Below are positions 46,824-59,052 of a stretch of DNA of 64,000 nucleotides, piece by piece (the first letter of the stretch is position 1; each line of letters starts with the position of its first letter). The notes beneath the pieces were generated by a model. The model saw only the letters and a list, made by a program, of their open reading frames with translations, did not search any database and was not told the DNA's origin. The position numbers and the translations under genes were made by a program. Source of the DNA: Daphnia pulex (Eukaryota > Arthropoda > Branchiopoda > Diplostraca > Daphniidae); assembly GCF_021134715.1 (NCBI RefSeq), contig NC_060018.1, forward strand, positions 10,929,501-10,993,500. The letters are read 5' to 3'.

Positions 46824-48230
46824 TTATTTTTCGCAAAGATCATTTAGAAGAAGTTGAGTGGCTTGCGATAAGGCTGAATAACCTGGGTGTGTGAAATCGT
46901 TGCAGTTAATATACGAATAATCTGGCTCTGAGTCGATATACATCCCATATTGCAAGCGCTCTCGAAAAAGACCGCAACCACGGATGTATTCCTCAACTAA
47001 TGGATTACTTGAATCCCATATGATTCGCATATCTGGGTAACTCCTAAAAATAATCAATTTCAAGACGAATTTATACTTTTATATGCGTTTGGTCCTGCGA
47101 TAAATTATATTACTCACTGCAGTTTAGACCGAACGGCTTCGTTGTACTGATGGATCTTATCCGAAAATATGTCCGTGTTCATAGCGCCAGTGCTTCCAAA
47201 CTTTTCCACGACTGGGTATTGATTAAGCCAAATTACTTTGCTGACATTTGCCAACTGGCTGAGGAATGGAGCGAGTCGCTGTAATTGTTTTTGGTAAAAT
47301 TTGAAATCGGCGCCTTGGGATTGCAGCATGTGCCACACAGAAACACCTTTTGATGAGAAATTTACAATATTATTTTTTAAAATTACTTTAATATTGTTTG
47401 CTTTAATCGAATGATCAGTGATTATTACTTTGATTCAGTTATAGAATTCACTACTAAATACTAAAATATCACCTAAAATAGTCAAGTTTGGTCGATCAGT
47501 TTCACTGTCAGTTGCCCACTGGCGTATCGTATCGATGACCGTGTCATTAATAAGAGGTCGCCATTGAAAGGATAATCGCAGTCTCAGTATTTCACTTGTA
47601 ACTTCCATATTACCGTGGTAACCAAAAAATGGAAGTGGTCTCGGTACTGATTTATGATCGTAGTCTGGAATCAACTAATAATTAAATAATAAAACCATTT
47701 TTAATAACCAAGCATTAGCATTTCACCGCTTTTTTTATTTGTCCAAGACTTGTTTCACGAGAAAATATTATTGCATACTGTATTACCTTGATGAAGTTGA
47801 AAAATTGTTGTCGTATTCTAGAATCGCCTATAAATGCAAAATGCAAATTCTTTTGGGGTCTTTTGAATAAATTCTGATTATTAGATGAATTCCGGGCTGA
47901 GTAATGTCGCTCATAAAGCGAATCAATACAGCCAACAACTTGTTTAAAAGTATAACGAGTAAGCCGACACGATCCCAATTTGGAAATCATCATTCGACTG
48001 TTATCGTACGATCCATCAGCTTGTTTGGCAAAGTGGTATTCCCGATTGTCCAGTAAATTCCCAGAGCACAGCGGAGACTCTTTGCCTGACTTCTGAAAAT
48101 GACGGTTTTGGCTACAAAGGATCACAATAATCACGGCCGATATCAATGAGAATACACCCAGCAGCAACACACTCCATTTTGGTGTGGTATTGAAACGCAT
48201 CCGACTGAAGAAGCCCAGCAAACTGGGCAT
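46824..48230 (-). CDS. CASD1-like SGNH/PC-esterase protein, copy A
   Basis: Related to the N-terminal catalytic half of CASD1, the Golgi sialic acid 9-O-acetyltransferase, but without its multi-pass acyltransferase half. Exons: 47787-48230, 47473-47674, 47118-47346 and 46824-47043, phases 0, 1 and 2, giving 364 codons. I chose the ATG at 48230 because the upstream frame is not conserved with copy B. A short cytoplasmic tail and one membrane helix (about residues 18-40) predict a type II protein. SGNH signatures are FIGDSRIRQQFFNF with Ser at about residue 137, the WLNQYPVVE block, and the terminal DFTHPGYSALSQ giving Asp-x-x-His (about 341-344). Conserved cysteines lie between helix and GDS motif. 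It probably transfers or removes acetyl groups on a glycan; the acceptor is unknown. Confidence 0.8.
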
Positions 48231-48959
48231 ATTAAAATAGTATATGTGGTTCTGAGTAATTAAACTTATCACGGTTGTCTTCTAGATTCCTTTTCACTGA
48301 TTTTGGAATACATGATGCGCAGTTTTAATTTTCTTTGCCGATTTATTACATCAAAAATACCCGGCGGATAGCCGATTGGCCTGCTGAAAGATGAACATTA
48401 ACTGTTGATTTTAAAGTGGCACATAATTGGGGATCACGCTTGTATTATTCACACTCGATTTCACATATTTAGTACAAATCCTGAGTTCTGTGGCCACCCT
48501 CTCTACTAGATACGGTGACTTGTGTATTCGGCAGCTTCTACGCAACTGCAGCAGGATCTCTTTCTCTCGGAAGTTTCGATGGCCTTGGATAATTTATTTA
48601 TGGTGTTTTACATCCAACTCTTTTGAAAAAGATATTCTGGACCCTTTTTGGGTGGGTAATAAAATCCAAACGTGAGAATACTGTTTGACATCCATCGACA
48701 AGCAAAAATAAAAACGGCCCAAAATATGTAAGAGGATTGAGGAACCTAAATCTACTATCTTCGGTTTAAAACGTCGTGATGTGTTTGCGCTGAATTTTCA
48801 TGTATCCTAGGACGAATAGGGAAGCTATATAGGACTCTAGCTTTCTTCAGCACTTTTATAACCGTCTATTCCACGTTCGACTTTCAAGGGCAGCGAATTG
48901 TTTATAACTTTTACCTAGCAGGCAATTTGGTCATGATGGCCAACTATTATGCTAGCTTT
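48231..48959. other. 5' flank of CASD1-like copy A
   Basis: No gene. ACGTTCGACTTTCAAGGGCA near 48870 matches a similar stretch near 63525 above copy B, so the upstream flank was duplicated along with the gene. Confidence 0.5.
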
Positions 48960-49405
48960 CCGCCGCTTTCCGCTTTTTAAAAAATGTGTTTGTCACCGTA
49001 ATAAACTTTCCAAACCAGTGGAATTATTAAATTTAAAAAATGTATCAGTGAATCACTATACTTGGTTAGATACGCACCATCAGAAAACTGATCAGAAAAC
49101 TGATGAAAATTTGCTGACATTCAAGTCTCCGTTTCTTTCTGTACTAGACATTTGCACGGTACAGCAGCAGCGCTAATTTCCTGTAAGAAAGAAGAGACCT
49201 TCAATATACGTACCTGTGAGACGACGTCTGGATGAGTGGATGTTGCGGATGTGCCTAAAAGAAAATTAATAGAGGTTTTCTGGGTTTCCTGTTTCCGTGA
49301 TTTTCACTTTTCCTCCGCATTACATGGGATTATAATAGCTGCCAATTATTGGTATGGTGATTCTGACGGGCTTGCTTAAGTTTCACTCTGGGACATAGTA
49401 CTGAA
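48960..49405. repeat. Direct repeat flanking the Duox block, left copy
   Basis: Shares long blocks with 61040-61360, in the same orientation: AATAAACTTTCC, GAAAATTTGCTGA, AAGTCTCCGTTTCTTTCTGT, AAGAAGAGACCTT, GATTATAAT and TAGCTGCCAATT. Order and spacing are kept with indels. The right copy lies directly below CASD1-like copy B. Confidence 0.75.
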
Positions 49406-49857
49406 GTTTGGAATCCTATAAGAAATTTCGAAAATAGTTTCAATAAACTTCCATGCTTAAATACTTCAATAACAATATATACCTGTAACTATTTGAAACT
49501 GGAGAAAAGCGTATCTTCGTCCGAATCTTCATCATCGATAGCCAAAATTGTTTCTTTGAGGCCTGGGATAAGATATAACTGCTGGATTACAGAGTTCATA
49601 AAACAAGTCACGCCTGCATTTTTTTAATTCCACGAAATAACAGGCCGCTCAACTTTCCACTGCTGGTACAAACTACATTCAAATTACAAAACAAAATTAA
49701 TTTAAATTCAGCATGCGGATTTTTTTTTCTTTTCAGACATAGAAGACAGAGACATTTATCAAGTGAGATTTACCTTTAAGGCTTTAACATAGGGAAAAGG
49801 AAAAAAAAACTGCAAGCTATTTTGTTCCTCGCACCTCTAGACGAGTAACTCTAGAGC

Positions 49858-50163
49858 TTAACAAGCGATGAGAACATCTTTGCTGCAGATTTTTTTGTTT
49901 GAAGCGCAAATCCCAAAGTACAGACCGGCAGTATCGGTATCGCCACAACTGCTACTGCTACTTGTGCTACCAGTACTACTCTTGACGACTTCGTCTGCCG
50001 GGATTAAGTAGAGCTGATGCGACGCTGATATCGCTGCCGGTGCCAGTGCCACTATCAATCGACTGACCACCACCGTTTGACGAATAGGTGAAATTTTCGT
50101 CGGCGTCATTTTCGTTGGCGTTAACTGCAACTTGGAAGGAGTCATTTGGGTTTTCATCGCCAT
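49858..50163 (-). CDS. Hypothetical small protein, 101 codons
   Basis: Minus ORF from ATG 50163 to a TAA at 49858. It starts with a TPTK/MTPTK-like repeat and a moderately hydrophobic stretch, then a Ser-rich linker and a short Cys-containing tail. No family recognised, no introns, no neighbour link. The Ser run comes from repeated AGC/AGT codons, so chance is a real alternative. Confidence 0.22.
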   Translation of the reverse strand: MAMKTQMTPSKLQLTPTKMTPTKISPIRQTVVVSRLIVALAPAAISASHQLYLIPADEVVKSSTGSTSSSSSCGDTDTAGLYFGICASNKKICSKDVLIAC

Positions 50164-50859
50164 GCTTGAAGCTTCATCAACTTAGTATAAGGTAAATTTA
50201 GTTCATTAGGTGTACGATACGATCACAGAATCACACCTGATAAATAACTGCTTCGTATTTCCTTTCGACTTTCAAAGTTTCGTTATAAACTTACACTATA
50301 CCATCTGCCAGATAGAAATTAATAAATTTGAACGTTACTGACGCACGCAACGATTATACTCGATACATAGCATTTTTTTTATTGCAATTCTGTTACCGCA
50401 GGTAGGAGATGAAAGTGGCAAAAAATCCGACATTTGCAGTACATGAATCAATAATACTCGAATCTGAATGCAATCGAGTGCTGAGTTCAATTCTATTCTT
50501 CTAATACCAAGTTTGCCCGTTGGCGCTTTCAGCTTCACGAATTAGTATCATACCTGAAAATTCAAGAAAATGCACTCTGCAAATCAAAAGTAACTTATTA
50601 TATGACCATTCCTTACGTCTTTTATTTTCCAAGTATAACATGACAGACAGGCGAATCGAGGGATGCACAAAAGGGGGGAAAATGACAAGTGCGTCCACCA
50701 TCAGGACAATACAGAAAAAAAAAGACGCGATTAATAACAAAAGCAGCACGACGCTAATGAGAAGACAAACAGAATGAAGATTCCAAGAAATTAAAGAAAC
50801 TCTTCTATAAACAAAATGTACATGACGCAGTTTAGGACAAGGTTATCTCCTCACAGTGA
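50164..50859 (-). other. 3' flank of Duox
   Basis: No gene. AATAAA on the minus strand at 50621-50626, about 235 bp after the Duox stop, is a plausible polyadenylation signal. Confidence 0.4.
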
Positions 50860-52739
50860 TTAACCGAAATTCTCGAAATGGTGTATGAAAAAGGGCAGCT
50901 TGCGGCCCTGATTCACTTCCTCGCAAGCGCTCATGATGGACTTGGTCAAGGGTCGCGGACCGCAGCTAAAGACGCCGATCTTGCTGACGTAACTGTGCTT
51001 CTTCTGAACGAACTTGAGGAAGGAGGTCATGTCCGGTCGACCAAAATGGTTGACCGCCTTCAGCCCGGTGAACATGCTGCGCTTGGAGATGCGCTGGAAG
51101 TGGTTCTCGCAAATGTAGAGCATCGTCGTGCGCAAATCGAATTTGTGGAAGAACTGAGTGATGAAGATGTGCATCTCCAGCACGTTGGTCACGTCCTTGC
51201 GCTCGACGTCTCTCAGGACGTCGATGAACCACTCAAAGTGGCGGTGCGACGGGCAAGTCCACAGGAAGTAGACCTTCTTGCAGGCGACGCCGGAGTAGCG
51301 GTTGGTTGACGTGCCAAAGACCAAATCGTTGAGGATGGAAGCGTAGGGCGTGACTCCGATACCTCCACCCACCATGACGGCGACTTCAAACTTGTACCAG
51401 TCCTGATTGCCGCCACCGAATGGACCGTCGAGTTGGATTTTAGGATCCATCTCTTTCGGGTTGAAGTTGCTAGGGTCGAAGTAATTGCGCAGCTTCCACG
51501 TCCAAGGTCCCTGCGCCTTGATGTGGCAGGATAAAAAGTTTTCGTGAGGAGCCGATGTGAGCGTGAACGAGTGGAACTCTTCAGGCTTGACTCCGGTGCA
51601 CGAGAGACGGATCCACTGGCCGGAAAGATACTTGAAATTGGGTGGGCGGTAGAATTTCACCTTGAGGACGTCGGACGGCAGTAGGACCGTTTCGATTATG
51701 TCCAGGCCCATGAACTTGGTGCGCAAACTGATAATCTTGTCCAGGGTGTAGACGATGGCCGGTCCGATGAGGAAGACCCAGAAGGTGGGCGAGGCTGTCA
51801 GCCGGCCGAGTCCGTGCAAGACGGACAGGATGTAAAGGACAATGTACAAACTGTGAGTCATCCAGAAAAAGTTGTAGGCCTTTTTGCGAATGATGGGATG
51901 GGCAAAGACAAAGATGATGATCATAACCACAAAGAGGAGCACGCCCGTCAGTCCCGTTAAAGTCTGGAACAGCCAGTAGGTGATGGTGGGCTTGTAGTCG
52001 CTGGGCAAGTTGATTTCCTTGGAGAGACAGCGCAAATGTTCGATGGGTTGCGTCGAGACGTGGTAAAAGTTGACGACGTGACCGACCGTGTGCAACATCG
52101 AAAAGAAGAAGGCCGTCAAGGCGCAGATCTTGTGGAACTGAACGTGAGAATCTAGCGGAATGTATTGCTGCACCGAGAACTCTTTGAGTTTGGTCAACAA
52201 GTTGCGGGACATGGTCAACAACAAGAGGCTGTAGCAGAAGGAAAGGGCCGCGGCTGAGCCACGCGTGATGGCGATGCCGACGCCCATGATGTGACGCAGA
52301 TCCGTGTGCTCGGACATGAACGAGTAGTGGATGAAACGGTCGACGAAAAGGGCGATCGTCACGACGTAGAAGACGAACAGGTAGAAAATGTTCTGGCGAT
52401 TGGCCTCCAGGAAAGTGGTCAGCTCGTCCCACTTGCGCAGGATCGTGTTCCGGTGGCGCTCCTGGACGGCGTCGATGTGGAAGCTGGTCATACGGGCCAC
52501 GTTAGTCGACGTGTCCAAAAAGTTCTGCTTGGCGCCTTTGCAGTCGAGTCCGATGGCGATTAAGTCACCGCGGTACTCGCGCATCATCAGCTTGAAATCA
52601 TCGTAGGTCAAAGCGTCTTTGTGTTCCAGGCCGGCAGACTGGAACATGCCGTCAATCAATTCCGTCACCTGGTCGTTGTTCAAGCTGTTGTTGGTACGCG
52701 CAATCTCGACCAACGAGCGCAACATCTCAGAAAGTTCAC
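50860..52739 (-). CDS. Duox: Duox exon 8: NADPH oxidase core
   Basis: One 1880-bp exon encodes the end of the second EF-hand loop, the linker, all six core helices and both nucleotide-binding lobes. The haem-ligand pattern is visible as His pairs in the third helix (FHKICALTAF...LHTVGH) and fifth helix (THSLYIVLYILSVLHG). Codon bias is strongly GC3-rich compared with surrounding DNA, which creates long antisense ORFs that are not genes. Confidence 0.95.
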
Positions 52740-55700
52740 CTGTTGGGTAAATAAAAAATCAATTCATCTCGAGGGCCAATCAAAAGTCTGACCAATTAAG
52801 CTAATGCGAACGTACCTTTGTCGATGACGCCATTGCGATCGTTGTCGCACATATCGAAAATGATGCGCAACTTGTCCTCAGTGTGGCCCTTGGAGAAGAG
52901 GACGACGGTGTCGAGGAACTCCTGGAACGAGATGCGACCATCGCCGTCCTTGTCGACAATGTTGAACATCATTTTCACGAAGACGTCGTCGCCCTTCATG
53001 CCCAGAGCGCTGGCGAATTCGCTGCGTGACAGAGACGTCCGCATGACCATGACGACGTCGCTCGTCACCTCCTCCATTTTGCGCTTCTCGCCCGGCTTGG
53101 GACCAAAAGTCAAAGCGTAAGCTTCGCGGAAGAAATGTTCCAGCCGCTTCTCTCGGCGCTCCCGCGTCTCCGCGTTTGACAGCATCTGCTCGCGGTAGGT
53201 GGGAACCTGTTCCAGGTGCTTCTTGTGGCTGGTCAGGAACGTCTCCAACTTGTGGAGGAAGCGCTTGCGCGACGCGTTTGAGTCGAATTCCAGGACGAGG
53301 TCGTAGTCGCGCGGCACGCGCACCAACAGCATCGGCTTCTTGCGGGCGTCTTGCGTGACTTCAATCGTCAGCAATTCGACGCCTTTGAAGTTGACCTTGC
53401 GCAGCTTTTCACCTTTGCGGTTCACCGTGTAAAACACCTCCTCGGGACCGAATTTCACCTTCACCAGTCGCTTATGGTTCAAATGCAGCCACTCCTTGAC
53501 GACCATCTTGTCCACCGATTTGCCGTTGTTGTTTTCTTCGCGATGGGCCTTGAGCTTGCGACGCTTGGAATTCTGCAATTTCACGACGCCGTAGCCAGCG
53601 CCTGCGGCGATAATCGGCACGAAAGCCAAGAGGAGACAGCCGTAGATGTAGGGCACTTCGCTGCCCGCAAAGTAGTCGTAGCCGGCCAAGAAGTTGCAGG
53701 GGGTCAACAGCGAAGCGTTGAGCTGAGTCGGTTGCGGGCACGGGTCGCCTTCACGGAAGAAGAACACATTCCGCTGGATCTCCCCTTCGCTGATGTTCAT
53801 CGTGCTGAGAATCACGTCGTAAAAGGTCGTTTGGCGGATCGCCTCGATTTCGCTGGCCGTAAACATGCCGTTGTCGCTGTTTTCGAACCAAAAGCGATCA
53901 GCGTCGCGGATTCGACCCAGCTGTTCCTTGATGACGGCCGTGAAAAGTGGACCAGGTCCGTTGGTTGACTCCAACATTCCTCCGATGTAGATGTCGACAT
54001 TCCACAAATCATTTCCATAGAGCTCGGCCAGCTTTGGGAAGAGTTGAGGCTGCTGAACGGCTAGCGCCGGATTAATGTCAGTCCAGTTGGTGATGGGTCT
54101 CAAGTGGAAGCTGCGGCGGGCCGTGTTGTAGTCCGGCAGGCCGGTATCTCGACCGCGCATGATGTTGAGCACTCCTAGATCGCGACGGGAAAATTCCATG
54201 GGACCAAAGAGCTTGTTGCGTACGTCGGAGCAGAGTAAACTGTCCTCTCGTTCGGCCAGCTGCGAGGCCATGCCCAGGATGAATTCTTCGACGGAATTGT
54301 TGACCAAAATTTCGACAGCGTCCCACCAGGCCGAGCAAAGTCGAATGGCTGGCGTCTCGTTTGGTCCCAACCTGAAATTGCATTGACCGTCACGTCTGTA
54401 GAGGCCGGGAGGGATCATCGTGTGACCGAAGCGGAAGGCAGCGCTCTGGAACACATGGCTGATTCCAGGGTGTACATCGGCTTTGTAGCCTTCGTATTCG
54501 CCGAGAGATTCACCAATCAGGGCCGGTAAATATTCGTACACGACAATGTTCTACAGACATACAAAAATAAAAATATTACAACAAATGCTTTGAATGATGG
54601 TACCATCCATCAAGATTTAGACGTACTTGCAATGTTGCCACCACTACACGACGAGCCCTTTGGAAGACTTGCTCATCCGACCATTCCGGATGTTCTTGTT
54701 GAATTTTACCAGCGACCAAATTATGGAAGCGGAAAAAGAGAACGCCAATAGCAAGAATTGCTGGGTTTTGATTGGTCCGGGGATCTCCGAGTACTATATA
54801 AACATATCGTGAATAATTCATTCATTCAACATCTCCAATCCAATTACCGTCAATAATTTGTTTACTTACGAAGCATTTTTTCGGGACTAGTCATTCTCAT
54901 GATGTGTGGAGCAGGAGCAGTGAAAATAGGTGCACGATCCTTGTTTCGTGGGGGCATTCCTTCCGAATCGCCCAATTTAAAAGTTCCGTTCGTGAATGAC
55001 CGCATGGCGTTCACCCAGGCCTCACTTGTGCTGTAGATAAAACTGCCATCAATCCAGCTGGTCATCCGATTGATCTAAGGGACAAAAAGCCAATTTATGT
55101 AATTCGATTACTATTGCCTTCAATAACTTGACGATGGATCTCATGCGAATAGTTCTCGCACATAAAAAGAAATTGACTCAAGTGTGTCAGGGGCTATCCT
55201 AAATGAGATAATTTCCCTTGAAAAAATTATTCGAAAAACCCATAAACAAAAGTGAAGTGCAAGTCTTTCGTTTCGGTTGCTGATGTAAACTGTAAAGTAG
55301 CCCCAAAGGCTCTTGCCATCACCATTTTGAACTAGATACAATAAATCTGGATGGGATGGGATTTCCCAAATATGCATTTGATGGCTAACTTCCCTTGAGT
55401 ATTTTTATTTGATTCTACTGGAGGTATTAGGAAATCACTGAAAAGAGTAAGCGATTATCTCTGGTATACCTGTTCCCGGGGGCTGTTTGGGCTTTGTCCT
55501 GTTTTGTGGTCGTACCAGGCACGGTGAAATGGCATGAATTTCTTTCCTGTGCATTCTGCGTCATACATCTCGTCACACTTTTCGATATCAATTTTGTGCA
55601 TCTCAATTGGGCAACCCGACTCGCTGGCCATCAGGATCTCTGAAGATACCAGTTGTCCTGCAATAAAAAAATAAAATACAACGACATACATTAAGAAATT

Positions 55701-56966
55701 GATCGATGACCTAACACTATTGGGCAATCAAAAGTTGTCGCCAACAATCGAACGTAGACACAGGGAACCTCGATAGTGATCTAGCTAAAAGAGTCACTCA
55801 TAGTTTCGTAAAAACCAAGTGCAATTTGCATATCAAGTCAAGTTAGATTGATGTCGATTGATTCATTTTAAAAATAGAAAAATAAAATGTCGTAATTTTT
55901 ACAGCATTTAGCGATTTGGTAGGAAGCCTTAGATTTTGAAAGTTTTCACCCTTATCAAACCTTAGAAAATGTTTGCTAAAGTGCGTTTCTTTTCTGGACA
56001 AAACAGAGTAATAAACACGTACCGAAGAAAGCGAAAAGAGCGGTGCGATTCATGACAGAGCCGAGTCCATCGGGACCTTTCATGAAGAGTTCACTGAGTT
56101 TCCTTGCATTGGGCCGATTATCTCCTCCCATCATGTAGACACCGTCAGCGTAGGTAGCTGGGACTTTGCGCGTCAAGTGACTGTCTGCAATACAAATGGC
56201 AACAATTTGATTTAGTTCCAAAACATTTTTATTAATAATTTAAAAAAAAGTTATCTACACATTTAAGGCATTTAGATTTCAAAATTTTACTTTTAAGCTA
56301 TTCGCTCAGGTGAAAACTGAAGTGAACAACAGCATAAGAATAGAATAGAAAAAAAAAATGCATTGGTAGCTATTAATTAAAAAAAAAAAATTCAGACCGT
56401 TAACTTACCGACTGATCCCCAATCTGGATGAGCCAAGTTGTTGTACCATCCATCGTATCGTGGTTTTTCGTAGGTGCCCTTAATCCGTTCTGTCAAAAGA
56501 AAAAAACAAAAACAAGAATTTAGTATTACATTAGAGGTTGCGAAAAAGGAGATAATGCCCACGGATTTCACCTACCGGTATTAACATTAAAGCACTCTCG
56601 TGTGTAATCTTATTAGCAATCTACCTGTATCGATTGCCCCAGATTAAAGCATACATTTATAAAAATATTGTGCAAAACCAGATTTTTTTTTAGAACGAGT
56701 ACTCTACTCTACTTATTTTTCGAGATAAAATAATCGTTGAATTTAGTTTTTGACTCCTTAGCACAGATAAAGACCACTTCTTTATCACATCTTCTTTACC
56801 TATGTCCTTAGTGCCAAACTAAAATTCTTTACAATTGCCACACATGTCTCTTCGCTTTCACCCAAAAGAAAAAATGGAATTAAACCAACGAAAACTCACC
56901 TGCATGTGTCTGTCCAACAAATTGGGAGAAGGGAAGTAACATGAGTAATCCATAATCCAACCACAT
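50860..56966 (-). CDS. Duox: Dual oxidase (Duox), eight exons, complete
   Basis: Membrane NADPH oxidase that makes H2O2 at the cell surface for cuticle cross-linking and epithelial defence. Exons: 56900-56966, 56409-56489, 56023-56184, 55470-55657, 54870-55074, 54627-54793, 52816-54550 and 50860-52739. All are GT-AG, phases agree, and the total is 4485 bp (1494 codons), the usual Duox length. Residues 1-22 form a signal peptide. An extracellular peroxidase-like domain occupies about 30-570, with FRFGHTMIPPG near residue 333 and RGRDTGLPDYN. A membrane helix lies near 590. Two EF-hands (DKDGDGRISFQEF and DNDRNGVIDKGEL) lie at about 820-875. A ferric reductase core has paired haem histidines, followed by FAD (HSFTLTSAP) and NADPH sites (GGGIGVTPYAS, SCGPRPL) and the terminal FENFG. 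EF-hands imply calcium control. Confidence 0.96.
52816..54550 (-). CDS. Duox: Duox exon 7: peroxidase end, first TM, first EF-hand
   Basis: A 1735-bp exon covers the second half of the peroxidase domain, a hydrophobic helix (IYGCLLLAFVPIIAAGAGYG), a basic juxtamembrane segment, the PH-like region and EF-hand 1. FRFGH retains the histidine that aligns with the proximal haem ligand of mammalian peroxidases and that human DUOX1 lacks. This agrees with peroxidase activity reported for invertebrate Duox. Confidence 0.92.
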
Positions 56967-57906
56967 GATCGTGCCCTTTGTTACGATGCTGGTCGTGCAT
57001 TGTCTAGGCCACTTATCGGTGCGAGGTGTTGATCTTCCGCGGTCTGCTGTACAATCCATGGCGTGAACGTGGGGGAAACTCGATCACTGCTTGACCGATT
57101 ACTAGTACGACACGCTATCGCTAACTTTTCCTTCCTATGATTGGCTTTTCTACACAAATACACAAATAATGTTTACTCTTGAGCAGAAACGACAAATGAA
57201 AATTATTAATTTACCTTGTCAATGGTTGGTTGGTTAGTGGATTGGTGCCCTGCTGCTGACGATCAGTCACCTTGTCAATGTTGAGTCAGAATGTTTCGTA
57301 ACCCCCACTCCCAAAAAAATATAACAAAACAGACAAGAAAACACTCAATCAGGGCAAGCTCGTAGAAACACTCACACTTGCAAACAATTATTTCATCTTT
57401 AGATCTTTTCTTGAAATGAAACAGCTGAGACCTGAGAGAGAAGACTATGACAGTCTTGACGGTATTGAATATCCAACAATGCAGTCTGAACTTAAGCTTC
57501 AACAAAACTACTAAACTAGCCGCCTCCAATGGCAGAAACGCCGAAAGATCTAAACTTGAGAAATGAGTAGGCCTACAAATTCGTCTGCTTGCGTTAATCC
57601 GTATTGTCATGGAAAAGAATAAAGGAGAAACAAATCATTCCAGTGTGGTCGACGCACTGAAGTTTAGTTCATGAGTTTCCGCTAGATGCCAATGAACGTT
57701 CTTAAAGAGCTTTTCATTTTCATTTTTTGGGGAAGGTGGTAACCCGAGGCCATCACCCACTCCCCAGCTCACCTGAGGGTCTAGGAGCGCGAAAATTGAC
57801 TGTTGTCTACAGTGTGGATCGTGTTCAGTTGCGAACGGTTATCCGTTATCGTGGATAGAAACTCGAGTCTCGCGTGATGAGTTAGTTGTTGTTAAGCGAT
57901 TGATTG
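56967..57906. other. Region between divergent Duox and CFDP1-like loci
   Basis: Presumed Duox 5' UTR and promoter on the minus side. No supported ORF or clear TATA element. Confidence 0.4.
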
Positions 57907-57907
57907 A

Positions 57908-58862
57908 ATGAACAAGATTTTTACTCAGATTCCAGTGATGATGATTACATTCCTACAGGTAATTGCTCCAAAGTGTATACCTAGGCTATATCACAATATC
58001 TTAGTTTACATTTTCCAGGTGACTGAGAGTGATGTTGAAGAATTATCCAATGAAGCTGAACAAATTTCAAGCAATGAAAGTGATGACTGTAGAACAAAGC
58101 TCTTCCAAAAAGAGAAAACGTCCCTTAAAAAAGAATAAATCAAATAAGTAGGCTATCTATAACTATAATTCATTCGTTATTTATGGTTTTATGTTGTGCC
58201 TTACATTGTCATTTTATTTGTTTTGTAGAACAACAGTTTCTGAAGAACCAGACAAAGGAGATAAATTTAAAAATACCAATAATGATGAAGATAAAAAACA
58301 AAGGATTGATTGTATGTGGGCTAGTTTCAAGGAGGGAACTGACACAAACTGACAAAAGAAGCAAAAAGAGACTGTTGCACCTATTGTAACCAAACCTACA
58401 AAATCTACAACCTGTAAAAATTTGCTGGAGAAGAAATTGAGTAATTTTTTTATACGTCTATATGCATTTCAAGTGACTGGGCTTTACCTGGATCACACAC
58501 TTTTTGTGTAATCTAATTTCAATATTATTACATTTAGAATCCCAGAAGAAGTTAAGAAAACTGGACCTTTAAATTCCCAATAAATGAAAGGAAAAAACCT
58601 TCCTACTTAAAAATAAAATCCGGTGGCCTTTCTAGCATTACCAGTCAATTATCAAGTAAAAAAGCAAAGCTCAGTACATTGGAAAAATCAAAGCTGGATT
58701 GGGATCGATTTAAAACAGAAGAAGGGATTGCGGAAGATCTGAAATCTTTTAATCATAGGCAAAAAAATTTTGATTTTGGGAAGGCAAGCTTTTCTAGAAC
58801 GGGCTGACGTAAAACAATTTGAAACTGAAACAAATTTTCGTGCGGGGCGGAAACCTCGTTAA
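57908..58862 (+). pseudogene. CFDP1: CFDP1 / Bucentaur (SWC5, Yeti) pseudogene
   Basis: CFDP1 is the BCNT-domain subunit of the SRCAP/SWR1 H2A.Z-loading complex. The locus keeps family order: an acidic start (EQDFYSDSSDDDYIPT, one base out of frame with the ATG at 57908), an acidic second exon (ESDVEELSNEAEQ), a third exon after TTTGTAG with DEDKKQRIDCMWASFKEGTD, and the BCNT-C motif LSTLEKSKLDWDRFKTEEGI near 58650-58725. After the following NHR-like motif the frame shifts to ERADVKQFETETNFRAGRKP, ending at TAA 58860. There are at least three frameshifts or stops (after the start, at TGA near 58352, near 58790). Introns are retained, so it arose by DNA duplication. AATAAA follows at 58898. 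Confidence 0.8.
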
Positions 58863-58897
58863 CCGTAAAATGCAAATCATCTCACTGAAATACAACA

Positions 58898-58903
58898 AAT
58901 AAA
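58898..58903 (+). promoter_or_regulatory. Polyadenylation hexamer after the CFDP1 pseudogene
   Basis: AATAAA 36 bp past the ancestral TAA stop; consistent with the copy having included its 3' end. Confidence 0.4.
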
Positions 58904-59052
58904 AAAGAATTCAAATGGTTGTTTGTTTTTATTGTTTGTTTTTTTACAATCGCCTTCACTTACGTAATTATTCAATAAATTCTGGATAAAATGAAATTCT
59001 ATAAAGAAAAACGAGCTTCGTCATTAGTTCCTAAAACTGTTTTTTTTTTTCA

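Noticed and set aside
50878-52606. Long plus-strand ORFs opposite Duox exon 8
   Set aside because: They are antisense shadows caused by GC-rich third codon positions and have no family motifs.
53351-53968. 205-codon plus ORF opposite Duox exon 7
   Set aside because: Shadow of the conserved peroxidase and membrane segment on the other strand.
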